A stretch of DNA of 64,000 bases from an uncultured Acidobacteriota bacterium (lineage in GTDB: Bacteria > Acidobacteriota > Thermoanaerobaculia > UBA5066): assembly GCA_903845115.1 (NCBI GenBank), contig CAIMWE010000211.1, forward strand, positions 1 through 64,000. The letters are read 5' to 3'. The position numbers and the translations under genes are program-made. How positions within the stretch are numbered: the first letter of the stretch is position 1; each line of letters begins with the position of its first letter. This document shows, one piece after another, positions 19,401 through 27,537 of the stretch. The notes beneath the pieces were generated by a model. It ran no database searches. It was given only the letters and a program-made list of their open reading frames with translations, and was not told the origin of the DNA.

Positions 19401-20573
19401 GTCCAGCGTCGCCGGCCGGACCATCGCCTCCATGATCTCCCGGTGCCCTTTCGCCACGGCCAGCTGGCTCTCCACGGTGTCGGCCATGCCGTTGAAGGCC
19501 CGGGCCAGGAAGCCCAGCTCGTCGCCCCGGTCCACCTGGTTGCGCGCGGCCAGGTTCCCGCCACGGACCGCCTCGACGGTCGACTGCATCTCCAGGAGCG
19601 GCCGGGAGAAGTACCTGGCCACGGCGACGGCCATGGCCCCGACGAGGACGAGGCAGACCGGGAAGAGGACGAGGAGAGCCCGGTCGAGCTTCACGATCGG
19701 CGCGTAGAGCTCGGAGAGGTCCTGCTTGGCGACGAAGCCCCAGCCGGTCCGCGGGATGAAGGTGTAGGCCCCCAGCACCGGGACGCCCCGGTAGTCGATC
19801 GCCTCCGTGACGCCGGTCTTTCCCTGCGAGGCGAGGATCGCCGGGAGGCCCGAGAGCTTCAGCCTCAGGGGAGCGTCCGGAAGCCAGCGCAGGTCGGCCA
19901 GCGCGACGACGTCCCGGTTGACGACGAGCGTCTCGCCGGAGTCCCCCAGCCCGGTCCGTTCCCCGAGGAGCCGGTCGAGAGCCTGGATGTCGACATCGGC
20001 CACGACCACGGCGAGAACGACGGCACCCGGACCGGGCAACACTACCGGCGTCCCAAGGTCCATCCGCCGCTTGCCGGTCGTGGTGGAGCGATGGATATCG
20101 TTGACGAAGGGCTTCTTCGTCTTCAGCGGCTCCGCGAAGCTCAGGGAGGTCGACCGGTCCTCCCCCTCGTGGCGCCCGTCCGTGGAGATGAGGACCCTCC
20201 CGGTGGCCGGATCGACCAGCTGGATCTCCGCAATCGTCTTCTGGAAGCGAGAGTAGGTCAGGAAGCTCTCCCGGAGCGCCCTCAGCGTCGTGTCGCCGGC
20301 CAGAGGGCGGACGCCTCCGCCGGGCGCCAGGATGGCCCGGGCATTCGCGGAGACCATCTCCATGTCGGCGGAGATGTCGTCCAGCCAGTCGGTGATCCGC
20401 TGGGTCTTCAGGTCCCGGATCGCCTGGAGCTTGCTGAAGGCCTCGCTCTTGACCGCCGCCACGCGCTGGCGATAGGTGACGACGGCGAAGAGGGCGAGGG
20501 GAACGGTCGCGACGACGAGGAACCAGGCGACGAGCTGGCCGCGGATGGTCTTGAACGGCATGCGGGGCTTCAT
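16482..20573 (-). CDS. Membrane hybrid sensor kinase: Cache-HAMP-GAF-HisKA-HATPase plus four receivers
   Basis: A 1363-residue protein starting at the ATG at 20573. Order: transmembrane helix (about 12-35), periplasmic dCache-like sensor (about 40-310), second helix (about 325-345), HAMP (SRPLLEMQSTVEAVRGGNLA), GAF-like domain (about 410-560), coiled coil, HisKA with FLSNMSHELRTPLNSVMAL, ATPase (NAVKFT, DTGIGIPEKDLPHIFDEFRQ, GTGLGLAIAARSARLLGG). Four consecutive receivers follow, each with an intact phospho-Asp: TLDVLMPDMDGWEV, TLDLVMPGMGGFEV, ILDLMMPGMDGLTL and LLDMSLPGMDGTAL. The ATG overlaps the cheR stop as ATGA, so translation is coupled. Neither an Hpt domain nor a DNA-binding output is present, so the downstream target must lie elsewhere, perhaps the REC-kinase that follows. 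Confidence 0.94.
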   Translation of the reverse strand: MKPRMPFKTIRGQLVAWFLVVATVPLALFAVVTYRQRVAAVKSEAFSKLQAIRDLKTQRITDWLDDISADMEMVSANARAILAPGGGVRPLAGDTTLRALRESFLTYSRFQKTIAEIQLVDPATGRVLISTDGRHEGEDRSTSLSFAEPLKTKKPFVNDIHRSTTTGKRRMDLGTPVVLPGPGAVVLAVVVADVDIQALDRLLGERTGLGDSGETLVVNRDVVALADLRWLPDAPLRLKLSGLPAILASQGKTGVTEAIDYRGVPVLGAYTFIPRTGWGFVAKQDLSELYAPIVKLDRALLVLFPVCLVLVGAMAVAVARYFSRPLLEMQSTVEAVRGGNLAARNQVDRGDELGFLARAFNGMADTVESQLAVAKGHREIMEAMVRPATLDAFCAELLPVLVRATRSDMGAFYLPAPGGKLAPAASIGLSGGALEPFDANHLEGALGAALSSHEVVHLREIPPDTRFTFRTLAGTAIPREMLTIPVVVRGETVALIALASLRDYPPESLGVVQKSLPAFSIGFANIVAGEETRRLAAELSDRNSDLQAQSAELEAQAVELRQQSGILQDQNAELEVQTMRAAEANRLKGEFLSNMSHELRTPLNSVMALSRVLLVKGKGRFTAEEAGYLEIIERNGKHLLALINDILDLAKIESGRMDVFAEEFSLGEKVIALAESLQPICEEKGVHLAVDVEEGLPRLFTDERRVYQILQNIVGNAVKFTPAGRVTVMARRRGDEVEVAVTDTGIGIPEKDLPHIFDEFRQVDGTTARSFEGTGLGLAIAARSARLLGGRIGVESQVGAGSTFTFVLPLHAFCAFPAATGTRAGLVPAMTEELSAGDGRRTVLVVDDDPRDAGLVASFLSGEGYDAVTALSGKEALRLAEVHRPFAITLDVLMPDMDGWEVLEALKRNPVTASTPVIIVSMAEDRETGLALGAIGVVSKPVDRGALMKEVRRVAPSDRASVLVVDDDETDRRLVAGLLASEGLEVNQARDGKECLALVSERLPDVVTLDLVMPGMGGFEVLDNLRRDPLTRGLPVIIVTAHDLSAKERERLKGTVASVVQKSSLASGELLKEIARILERLGKKPAAPRGNRLLLVEDSEPAIVQIRMVLEAAGYRVEVARGGDEALAKMGSPPPDGIILDLMMPGMDGLTLLERMRGTPATARTPVLILTAKDLTSGDLHRLSANNVHQLIQKGDVDREGLLREVGRLLGRERTAPAPVKAIPRRTVPVPRRAGELRRILAVEDNPDSMTTLWAILNEKFTILEARDGAEGLCAARERHPDLILLDMSLPGMDGTALLGRLREDPATREIPVIALTAHAMKGDRERLLAAGCDGYLSKPVDVKQLLETVERWLGPEESPGRG

Positions 20574-21487
20574 CGCGAAATCCTTTCCGCCGATCTCCGG
20601 CCGAGGGCTGGCTTGCGATAGACCGGGAGGCTCTCGTTCACGCGCTGGAGACGCCCCCGCCACCGTTCGGCCAGGCTCTCGGTCCGGCCGAGGACGAGAT
20701 ACCCCCCCTCGGCCAGCGACCGGTAGAGCTTCCCGAAGACGATCTCCTGGTGGTCCGGCTCGAAGTAGATGAGGAGGTTCCGGCAGAGGATCAGGTCGAA
20801 GGTGCCGAAGACGCTCTCGGCGGGCGAGGCCGTCCGCGGGTCCAGCACGTCGTGGACCGAGAAGCGGACGGCGGACGCGATCGCCGGGACGACCCGGAAA
20901 GAGTCCCCCTCGCGGGAGAACGAGGACTCCAGGAGACCGTGGCGGACGTTCTCGACGGCGGAGCCGGGGTAGAGGGCCTCGCGCCCCCGGGCCAGGGCCT
21001 TCTCGTCGATGTCGGTGGCGAAGAGGGTCACCTCGGGAGGGGGAATCTCGCCCCGGCCCGCCTCGCGGAGGAGGATGGCGATCGAGTAGGCCTCCTCCCC
21101 GCTCGCGCACCCGGCCGACCAGATCCGGATCGGCGGGCCTCCCCCGCCAGCCTTGCCGGCCAGCAGGAAGGGGAGGACGAACTCACCGAGGTACTCGAAC
21201 ACGAAGGGGTCGCGGAAGAAGCTGCTGACCTTGATGGTGAGCGCCTCCGCGAGGAGGTCCAGCTCGGCCGGCGACCCCTCGAGGAGCTGCCTGTAGGCCG
21301 CGAGATCCGCGGCCCCGACCGCGGAGAGGCGGCTCGCGACGCGTGTCTCCAGGACCGACGGACAGTACCCGTCCCACCGGAATCCCCGGGCAGCCCGGAC
21401 GACCTCGAGGATGTCGGCCAGGCTTCCGCTTCCATCCTGCGGGGATGGTCTCGGGGAGCCCCCTGCGATCGGTCCGGTCCTGCTCAG
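20570..21487 (-). CDS. CheR-type glutamate methyltransferase, apparently starting at CTG
   Basis: The SAM domain is clear: RIWSAGCASGEEAYSIAILL, LFATDIDEKALARGREALY, FDLILCRNLLIYFE and GGYLVLGRTESL. The CheR N-terminal helical domain is also encoded in the same frame: LADILEVVRAARGFRWDGYC, then VASRLSAVGAADLAAYRQLL and LTIKVSSFFRDPFVFEYL. The first ATG/GTG in frame is a GTG at 21202, in the middle of this conserved segment, and the frame is open up to a TAA at 21580. A CTG at 21487 has GGAGG at about six bases upstream and gives 305 residues, the normal CheR length, so I place the start there. CheR methylates chemoreceptor Glu residues, but no receptor is in this operon; the partner may be the coupled hybrid kinase. 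Its stop overlaps the kinase start. Confidence 0.85.
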   Translation of the reverse strand: MSRTGPIAGGSPRPSPQDGSGSLADILEVVRAARGFRWDGYCPSVLETRVASRLSAVGAADLAAYRQLLEGSPAELDLLAEALTIKVSSFFRDPFVFEYLGEFVLPFLLAGKAGGGGPPIRIWSAGCASGEEAYSIAILLREAGRGEIPPPEVTLFATDIDEKALARGREALYPGSAVENVRHGLLESSFSREGDSFRVVPAIASAVRFSVHDVLDPRTASPAESVFGTFDLILCRNLLIYFEPDHQEIVFGKLYRSLAEGGYLVLGRTESLAERWRGRLQRVNESLPVYRKPALGRRSAERISR

Positions 21488-21666
21488 CCTTTCCTCCTCT
21501 GCGAGCGCCCGCGGGCCGCCCGGTTCCGAAGCGTCAACTCCCCCAGGGGGGCGACCCGGCCGCCCTCTCGGGCCAGTTTACGCCGTCCCCTGCGGCCGCG
21601 CGCAAGGGGTCAAGGCCTCTCGGGAGGCCCCCGCCGGACGGACGGTGCAGAATCCCGTCTCGACCG

Positions 21667-22368
21667 ATGACCCTTCCCGACTCCAACCCCGGCGCCGCCA
21701 GGAAGGCCCCGTCTCGGCTGCCCGAGCTCATCTGGCCGTTCCTCCTCGCGGTGGCGGTCACCTTCCTCTGGAACACGGCCGCCCTCTTCCCGCTCAAGAT
21801 CTTCACGGTCTTCCTCCACGAGCTCTCCCACGGCCTCGCGGCGCTCGCCACCGGCGGCACGATCGAGCGGATCGAGCTCTCGGCCGACCAGGGCGGCGTC
21901 TGCTGGACCCGGGGCGGCTCGAGGTTTCTCGTCACCTCGGCCGGATACCTCGGCAGCCTCCTCTTCGGCGCCCTCCTCGTCGTCGTGGGGGGCAGGGCGC
22001 GGCCCTCCTTCCAGCGGGCCGTCGTGGCCCTCTCCGGACTCGTCATCCTCGGCGCCACCTTCCTCTGGATCCGGACGGGGTTCGGGGTCCTCTGGGGCCT
22101 CCTCACGGGAGCGGCTCTCCTCGGCACCGCCTGGTGGCTCCCCGCCGGGGTCTCCGTCTTCGCCCTCCGCCTCCTCGGGATCACCAGCGGGCTCTACGCG
22201 ATCTGGGACATCGGGTCGGACCTGATCGCGAGGAGCGTCCCGTCGAGCGACGCCGAAGCCCTGGCGAGGATGACGGGCATTCCCGGCGTCGTGTGGGGCC
22301 TCCTCTGGGGAACGGTGGCCGTCGTCGTGATGCTCCGGGCGGTCGGGGCCGCGGTTCGGCGGGCCTGA
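21667..22368 (+). CDS. M50B-like membrane zinc peptidase/permease
   Basis: A 233-residue integral membrane protein with about six hydrophobic segments. An HELSH motif lies in FTVFLHELSHGLAALATGG, within the second hydrophobic region, as in peptidase M50B-like proteins. A second putative metal ligand is in LYAIWDIGSDLI. M50-type enzymes cleave substrates inside the membrane, though many M50B-like members are uncharacterised. The start at 21667 places the first helix at about residue 20 (LIWPFLLAVAVTFLWNTAAL). It is divergent from the cheR unit with 179 bases between them, and is followed 35 bases later by a hydrolase gene on the same strand. Confidence 0.82.
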   Translation: MTLPDSNPGAARKAPSRLPELIWPFLLAVAVTFLWNTAALFPLKIFTVFLHELSHGLAALATGGTIERIELSADQGGVCWTRGGSRFLVTSAGYLGSLLFGALLVVVGGRARPSFQRAVVALSGLVILGATFLWIRTGFGVLWGLLTGAALLGTAWWLPAGVSVFALRLLGITSGLYAIWDIGSDLIARSVPSSDAEALARMTGIPGVVWGLLWGTVAVVVMLRAVGAAVRRA

Positions 22369-22403
22369 ACGGCAGCCCAGCCTCCCCCGGGAGACAATCG
22401 GGC

Positions 22404-23234
22404 GTGCCCCTGACTCGACTCCTCGCCCCGGCCGCTGCCTTCGTCGCCGTGACGGCCCTCGTGGCCGGGGTGGCCGTCCTCGCCCTGAGGGCGCTGTCGC
22501 GCTCGGTCATCTATCCGGGGTCGAACCAGGCCTTCCCGCCCGAAGCGGAGCTGGCCCGGGCGATTCCGGGGGCCTCGCTGATCCGGTACGCGGCTCCTCG
22601 CGGCCCCACCCTGACCGGCGCTCTCGTCCGGGCCCGGAGCGATTCCGGCCCGGGCCTCCGCCGCGTCATCGCCTTCTTCCACGGAAACGCCGAGTCGGCC
22701 GCCGAGAATCTCCCGCTCGCCGCGCTCTTCGCGGAGGCCGGCGTCGACGTTTTCCTGGGGGAGTACCGCGGATACGGGGGCAACGCGGGCCGTCCGTCGG
22801 AAGAGGGCCTCTACGCGGACGGCGAGGCCGGGCTCGACGCCCTCTCGAGGCTCGGGTATCGCCAGGAAAACGTCTTTCTCGTGGGACGCTCGCTCGGAAC
22901 CGGCGTCGCCGCCGAGCTGGCCGTCCGGCGTTCCGCCGCGCTCGTCGTCCTCGTCTCCCCGTTCACCTCTGCGGTGGAGATGGGACGGGTGGCCGCCGGG
23001 CCGCTCGCGCCGCTCCTCGTCGCCGACCGGTTCGACACCCTCTCGAAGATCGGCCGGGTCCGGTCACCCGTCGCCATCCTGCACGGGACGCTCGACGAGG
23101 TGGTCCCGGTGGCGATGGGCCGCCGCCTCGCCGCAGCCTCTCCCGGAGCCCGGTACGTCGAGGTCCCGGCCGCGAGCCACAGCGACTTCCCGGGACTCCC
23201 GGAGCTGATCCTCGAGGAGCTGCGCCGCCGATGA
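22404..23234 (+). CDS. Membrane-anchored alpha/beta hydrolase
   Basis: A 276-residue protein starting at GTG 22404, where a hydrophobic N-terminal anchor begins (LLAPAAAFVAVTALVAGVAV). The hydrolase core shows FFHGNAESAAENLPL (oxyanion-side loop), LGEYRGYGGNAGRPSEEG, the nucleophile elbow VGRSLGTGVA, an Asp in LHGTLDEVVPV and a His in AASHSDFP. These belong to the BEM46/ABHD13-like group of serine hydrolases, whose substrates are mostly unknown esters or thioesters. The stop overlaps the start of the aldo-keto reductase as ATGA, so the two are translationally coupled. Confidence 0.88.
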   Translation: MPLTRLLAPAAAFVAVTALVAGVAVLALRALSRSVIYPGSNQAFPPEAELARAIPGASLIRYAAPRGPTLTGALVRARSDSGPGLRRVIAFFHGNAESAAENLPLAALFAEAGVDVFLGEYRGYGGNAGRPSEEGLYADGEAGLDALSRLGYRQENVFLVGRSLGTGVAAELAVRRSAALVVLVSPFTSAVEMGRVAAGPLAPLLVADRFDTLSKIGRVRSPVAILHGTLDEVVPVAMGRRLAAASPGARYVEVPAASHSDFPGLPELILEELRRR

Positions 23235-24085
23235 AAGCCGTCCACGCGACCTCCCCCGGCGAGATGCCGCTTCCCGGCTTCCTCTACGGCACGGCGTGGA
23301 AGGAGGAGCGGACCGAAGCCTTGACCCGCCTGGCGCTCGAGGCCGGCTTCCGGGGCATCGACACCGCGAACCAGCGGCGCCACTACTTCGAGGCCGGGGT
23401 CGGCGCGGCGGTCGCGGGGGCGATCGCCGGAGGGCTCGTCCGGCGAGACGACCTCTTCCTCCAGACCAAGTTCACCCACCTGCGCGGCCAGGACCACCGG
23501 CTCCCCTACGACCCGGACGCCGATCCGGCCACCCAGGTGCGGCAGTCCTTCTCGAGCTCGCTCGAGCACCTCGGAGTTGAACGGGTCGACTCCTACGTCC
23601 TCCACGGCCCCTCGACCGGCCACGGCCTCGCCGCGGCCGACCGCGAGGTCTGGAGGGCGATGGAGGGGCTGCACGACGCCGGGAAGACCCGCTTCCTCGG
23701 GATCAGCAACGTCACGCTCCCCCAGCTGGAGGAGCTCTTCGCGTTCGCGGCCGTCCCCCCGGCGTTCGTCCAGAACCGCTGCTTCGCGCGACTGGCCTGG
23801 GACCGGGAGGTGCGGGCCTTCTGCCGGACGAACGGCGCCGTCTACCAGGGGTTCTCCCTCCTCACGGCCAACGTGCAGGAGCTTCGAGCCCCGGCCTTCG
23901 CGCGCCTTTCCGCCCGCGTCCGGAAGGGCCCCGCCCAGATCGTCTTCCGGTTCGCCCAGCAGGTGGGGATGCTGCCGCTGACGGGGACGACGCATCCCGA
24001 CCACATGCGCGAGGATCTCGAGGCGGACCGGTTCGACCTCTCCGAGGACGACCTCCGCCTCGTCGAGACGATCGCCGCCCGCTGA
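23231..24085 (+). CDS. Aldo/keto reductase
   Basis: The 284-residue protein has the AKR barrel with its catalytic set visible: Asp in FRGIDTANQRRHYFEAG with the following Tyr, Lys in LQTKFTH and His in SYVLHGPS. The phosphate-binding C-terminal part contains PLTGTTHPDHMREDL. It would reduce an aldehyde or ketone with NAD(P)H in the cytosol. The DTANQRRHY variant is shared with a subgroup of AKRs found in fungi and bacteria whose substrates are not defined. It overlaps the hydrolase gene by four bases and converges on the molybdenum hydroxylase gene. Confidence 0.9.
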   Translation: MKAVHATSPGEMPLPGFLYGTAWKEERTEALTRLALEAGFRGIDTANQRRHYFEAGVGAAVAGAIAGGLVRRDDLFLQTKFTHLRGQDHRLPYDPDADPATQVRQSFSSSLEHLGVERVDSYVLHGPSTGHGLAAADREVWRAMEGLHDAGKTRFLGISNVTLPQLEELFAFAAVPPAFVQNRCFARLAWDREVRAFCRTNGAVYQGFSLLTANVQELRAPAFARLSARVRKGPAQIVFRFAQQVGMLPLTGTTHPDHMREDLEADRFDLSEDDLRLVETIAAR

Positions 24086-24103
24086 GGCGCCTCTACGAGA
24101 CCG

Positions 24104-26275
24104 TCAGGCCGGCGGCTTCCGGCTCGCGGCCGCGAGCGCTTCCTTCACCCGCCCGGCCGTCATCGGCATCTCGAACAGCCGGGCCCCCGTGGCGTCGAAA
24201 ATGGCGTTCGCGAGGACCGCCCCCACCGGGACCAGGGCCGGCTCGCCCCCTCCCTGGGGGGCCAGCTCGTCGTTCTTCACCAGGACTGTCTCGAGCGCGG
24301 GCATCCCCGAGAACCGCGGCAGCTCGTAGGTGTCGAAGTTCTTCGTGAGGATCCGGCCGCCGCTGAACCGGACCTCCTCCGACAACGCGTACCCGAGGCC
24401 CATCATCAGGCACCCTTCCATCTGCATCTTCGCGCCGTCGGGGTTGATCACGATCCCCATCTCCTGGGCGGCGACGACGCGTACCACCTTCACGCTCCCG
24501 GTGGCTGCGTCGACCTTCACCTCGGCCATCAGGGCGACGTAGGTCCCGGCGTCGAGGCCGCAGGCCAACCCGACGCCGCGGCCGCTCGGCCCGGCGGCCT
24601 TCTTCCAGCCGAACTTCGCCGCAGCGGCCTCCAGGACGGCCCGCATCCTCTTGTCGGACGTGTTGTTCAGCCGGAACTCGAGGGGGTCGACCTTCGCTTT
24701 CGCCGCCATCGTGTCGACCTGCGACTCCCGCGCGAAGACGTTGACGTTGGCACCCGGGGCCCGCCACGGACCGGTGGCGAAGAGGTGCATCTTCGGGGTA
24801 TCGCCTCCCCACCGGCCGTAGGCGCGGATCAGGTTGTGGGGTACGTCGTAGAACTGCTCGGAGCTGCGCGGACCGGCCGCGTAGACCTGGTAGTCCCACA
24901 GGGAGATCTTCCCCGCGCCGTCGATTCCCGACCGGATCCTGACGACCGCCGCCGGCCGGAACGAGTCGAGGAAGAACTCCTCGGCCCGGCTCCAGCAGAC
25001 CTGGACCGGCTTCCCGGTCGCCTTCGCCAGCTTCGCCGCCTCGATCGCCTGGAGGCCGCCGCCGCTCTTGCCGCCGAAGCCGCCGCCCACGAACGGCGTG
25101 ATGACGCGGACGTTCTCCTTCTCCATCCCGACCGCCTGCGCGATCGCCGCCTGGTTCGGGAACGGGGTCTGCGTGGAGACCCAGACGGTCATCGTCCCCC
25201 CCTCCAGCCGGGCCAGCGCGGTATGGGTCTCCATCGCCGCGTGCGCCCCGTACCCGTTCAGGTAGGTCCCCTCGAAGAGAGAAGCGGACCGCTTCTCCCC
25301 CTCGGCGAGGTCCCCCTTCTTCTCCCGCTCCTCGCCCGTGCCGGCCACCGACTGGAGGTGGGCGAAGACGGTCCGGTCGTCGAACGGGGGGGGCGGGACG
25401 TCGAACTCGGCCCTGACGAGGGCGAGCGCCTTCCCGGCGGCCTCGGGGTCCTCGTGAAGGACCGCGACCATCCCCCCTTCGTGGACGACGACCACTCCCG
25501 GCAGCCTCGCGGCCGCGGAGGTGTCGACGCTCTTCAGCGCGGCCCCGTGCGCCTGCGGTCGGAGAATCCTCGCGTAGAGCATCCCCGGGAGACGGATGTC
25601 CCCGGCGAACTGAGCCTTCCCCGTCACCTTGGCCCGCGCGTCGCGCCGCTTCTCGGACCTCCCCATCACCTTGAATTCGGAGACCGACTCGAGGACTGCC
25701 TTCCCGTCCAGCTTGCGGACGATCTTCTGCCCGCCCGCCAGCTCTCCGAACGACACTCTCGTCTTCCGGTCGGAGGCGAGGAAGACGACGCCGTCCTCGA
25801 CGGTCAGCCGGTCCGGCGGCACCTTCAGGCGCTCCGAGGCGAGCGTCACCAGGACCGCCTTCGCCTCCGCCGCCGCCCCCCGGAGGGCCGGGCCGAAGAA
25901 CCGTGTCGACATCGAACCGTAGGTCCCGTTGTCGAACGGACACAGAGCCGTGTCCCCCATGACCATGTCGACGGAGTCGAGGGAGACGCCCAGCTCGTCG
26001 GCCGCCATCTGGGCGAGAGAGGTGACGATGCCCTGCCCCATCTCGATCTTCCCGGAGTAGACCGTCACCCGGCCGTCCCCGGCGATCCTGAGGTAGGCGT
26101 TGAAGTCGGTGGGGTAGCCCCTCGTCCGGGCCTCCTGGCCGAGGAGCTCCGACAGGTCGGCGTTGAAGAGGACGATGATCCCCCCGCCGAGGAGCCTGAC
26201 GAAGTCGCGGCGGCGAAGAGCGCTGGCCGGAGGCCTGGAGGACCGTGCGGCGAGGTCGAAGGAGTCGTCTCTCAT
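24104..26275 (-). CDS. Molybdopterin-binding subunit of a xanthine dehydrogenase-family oxidase (IorB-like), Tat-exported
   Basis: A 723-residue protein starting at the ATG at 26275. It carries a twin-arginine signal (ALRRRDFVRLLGGGIIVLF), so the folded cofactor-loaded enzyme is probably exported to the periplasm. Family motifs include KIEMGQGIVTSLAQMAADEL and GGGFGGKSGGGLQAIEAAKL, the latter being the molybdenum-cofactor glycine loop. EMGIVINPDGAKMQMEGCLM follows. The duplicated start of the domain with an N-terminal MGQG segment is typical of isoquinoline 1-oxidoreductase-type large subunits. These enzymes hydroxylate N-heterocycles or oxidise aldehydes and usually pass electrons to a cytochrome c, because no FAD subunit is encoded. 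It lies eight bases after the Fe-S subunit gene. Confidence 0.92.
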   Translation of the reverse strand: MRDDSFDLAARSSRPPASALRRRDFVRLLGGGIIVLFNADLSELLGQEARTRGYPTDFNAYLRIAGDGRVTVYSGKIEMGQGIVTSLAQMAADELGVSLDSVDMVMGDTALCPFDNGTYGSMSTRFFGPALRGAAAEAKAVLVTLASERLKVPPDRLTVEDGVVFLASDRKTRVSFGELAGGQKIVRKLDGKAVLESVSEFKVMGRSEKRRDARAKVTGKAQFAGDIRLPGMLYARILRPQAHGAALKSVDTSAAARLPGVVVVHEGGMVAVLHEDPEAAGKALALVRAEFDVPPPPFDDRTVFAHLQSVAGTGEEREKKGDLAEGEKRSASLFEGTYLNGYGAHAAMETHTALARLEGGTMTVWVSTQTPFPNQAAIAQAVGMEKENVRVITPFVGGGFGGKSGGGLQAIEAAKLAKATGKPVQVCWSRAEEFFLDSFRPAAVVRIRSGIDGAGKISLWDYQVYAAGPRSSEQFYDVPHNLIRAYGRWGGDTPKMHLFATGPWRAPGANVNVFARESQVDTMAAKAKVDPLEFRLNNTSDKRMRAVLEAAAAKFGWKKAAGPSGRGVGLACGLDAGTYVALMAEVKVDAATGSVKVVRVVAAQEMGIVINPDGAKMQMEGCLMMGLGYALSEEVRFSGGRILTKNFDTYELPRFSGMPALETVLVKNDELAPQGGGEPALVPVGAVLANAIFDATGARLFEMPMTAGRVKEALAAASRKPPA

Positions 26276-26283
26276 CACGTGCC

Positions 26284-26748
26284 TCACGCGCGTCCGGAAG
26301 CCTGCTCGATGGCCTGGACGATCCGGTGATGGGCGGCGCAGCGGCAGAGGTTGTCGTCCATCGCCACGACGATCTGCTTCCGTGTCGGTTTCGGGATCTT
26401 CAGGAGGAGGGCGTACGCGTTCATGATCATCCCCGGCGTGCAGAAGCCGCACTGCAGCCCTCCCGTATCGGCGAACGCCTCCTGCAGCGGGTGGAGCTTC
26501 CCGTTCTTCTCCAGCCCCTCGATCGTCGTGACCTCCTTGCCGCGGACCGCCTTCACCGGCAGCTGGCAAGACCTCACCGCCTCCTTGCCCACGACGACGG
26601 TGCAGGCGCCGCAGAGACTCTCGCCGCAGCCGGACTTCGTCCCCGTGAGGCCGAGGTCGGTGCGGAGGACCCAGAGGAGCGTGCGGTCGGAGTCGACCTC
26701 CAGCTGGATGGGCTTGCCGTTCAGCCGGAACGAGACGGAATCCTTCAT
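26284..26748 (-). CDS. (2Fe-2S) small subunit of the molybdenum hydroxylase (IorA-like)
   Basis: A 154-residue protein with two [2Fe-2S] domains. The N-terminal ferredoxin-like domain has Cys in SGCGESLCGACTVVV and a final Cys in AVRSCQLPV. The helical second domain has CGFCTPGMIM and DNLCRCAAHHRIVQAIE. It passes electrons from the molybdenum centre of the adjacent large subunit to an external acceptor. The start at 26748 has GGAGG seven bases upstream. It lacks its own signal sequence, so it probably rides with the Tat-exported large subunit. The gene order small then large with no FAD subunit matches the iorAB type. Confidence 0.94.
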   Translation of the reverse strand: MKDSVSFRLNGKPIQLEVDSDRTLLWVLRTDLGLTGTKSGCGESLCGACTVVVGKEAVRSCQLPVKAVRGKEVTTIEGLEKNGKLHPLQEAFADTGGLQCGFCTPGMIMNAYALLLKIPKPTRKQIVVAMDDNLCRCAAHHRIVQAIEQASGRA

Positions 26749-27057
26749 CGCAACCCCTCCGTGCGTGGGAATACTACGACTCCACTGCGCAGGCGGCGCC
26801 GGCCGCCAGGTCGTCCGAACGAGTGACGCCCGACGGACTCGCGGAGGGCACCTTTGCCCATTCGCGGCGGGACCTCCTTCCCGAGCGTCGTCCCGGCCGA
26901 CCGCCCGGAGGCGATCTCCTCCGCGTGGCAAGTGTCGGAAGTCTTCTCGCCGGAAGTGAAAACCGGGGGCGAGCTGTTTTCCGAGATCGAGGCTGACAGG
27001 CCCGGCTCCACGGGCGGACAATGGACGAACGGACCTCGAGCTTCTCTTTATTGGAGG

Positions 27058-27537
27058 ATGTGGCTGGAGAAACTTCTGCTCTTCCAGGTCGCGGGAAGGC
27101 GATTCGCGCTTCCCCTGGCGGCAGTGCGCGAGGTGGTCCGGGCCGTGGCAGTCTCGCCGCTCCCCGGCTCCCCCCCGATCGTCGAGGGAATCGTCGACGT
27201 CCACGGAATGGCGGCGGCCGTCCTCGACCTCGGCGCCCGGCTCGGGACGGAACGGGGCGAGGTCTCCCCTTCCGACTTCATGATCGTGGCCTCGGCCGGA
27301 GAACGGCTCGTCGTCCTTCGCGTGAACGAGGTGGCCGGCATCGTCGAGCTGCCCGCGGATTCGATCGAGGCGGTGGGGGCGGTCACGTCCCGCGCCCCGG
27401 AAGGATTTCCGATCTCGGGGGTCGCCCACCTTCCCGACGGGCTGGCCTTGATCCACGACGTCGGGTCGTTCCTCCAGGCGGCGGAAGCGACGGAGCTCGA
27501 GGAAGCCCTGGCCTCTCGAGGGGGGGCCCTCGCGTGA
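27058..27537 (+). CDS. CheW coupling protein (WspB-like), first gene of the chemosensory operon
   Basis: A 159-residue single CheW domain: LLLFQVAGRRFALPLAAVRE, PGSPPIVEGIVDVHGMAAAV (the conserved region that docks to the receptor and kinase) and LRVNEVAGIVELP. CheW links the receptor tip to CheA. The start is uncertain: the ATG at 27058 has a GGAGG only one base before it, so the ribosome may use a site further upstream in the same open frame, which extends to 26854. The stop overlaps the GTG of the next gene (GTGA), showing translational coupling. It is the first gene of seven. Confidence 0.9.
   Translation: MWLEKLLLFQVAGRRFALPLAAVREVVRAVAVSPLPGSPPIVEGIVDVHGMAAAVLDLGARLGTERGEVSPSDFMIVASAGERLVVLRVNEVAGIVELPADSIEAVGAVTSRAPEGFPISGVAHLPDGLALIHDVGSFLQAAEATELEEALASRGGALA

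Noticed and set aside
16443-20621. 1392-residue plus-strand open frame opposite the hybrid kinase
   Set aside because: Low-complexity Arg/Gly/Asp/Val composition with no motifs; the minus strand encodes a complete kinase with four receivers.
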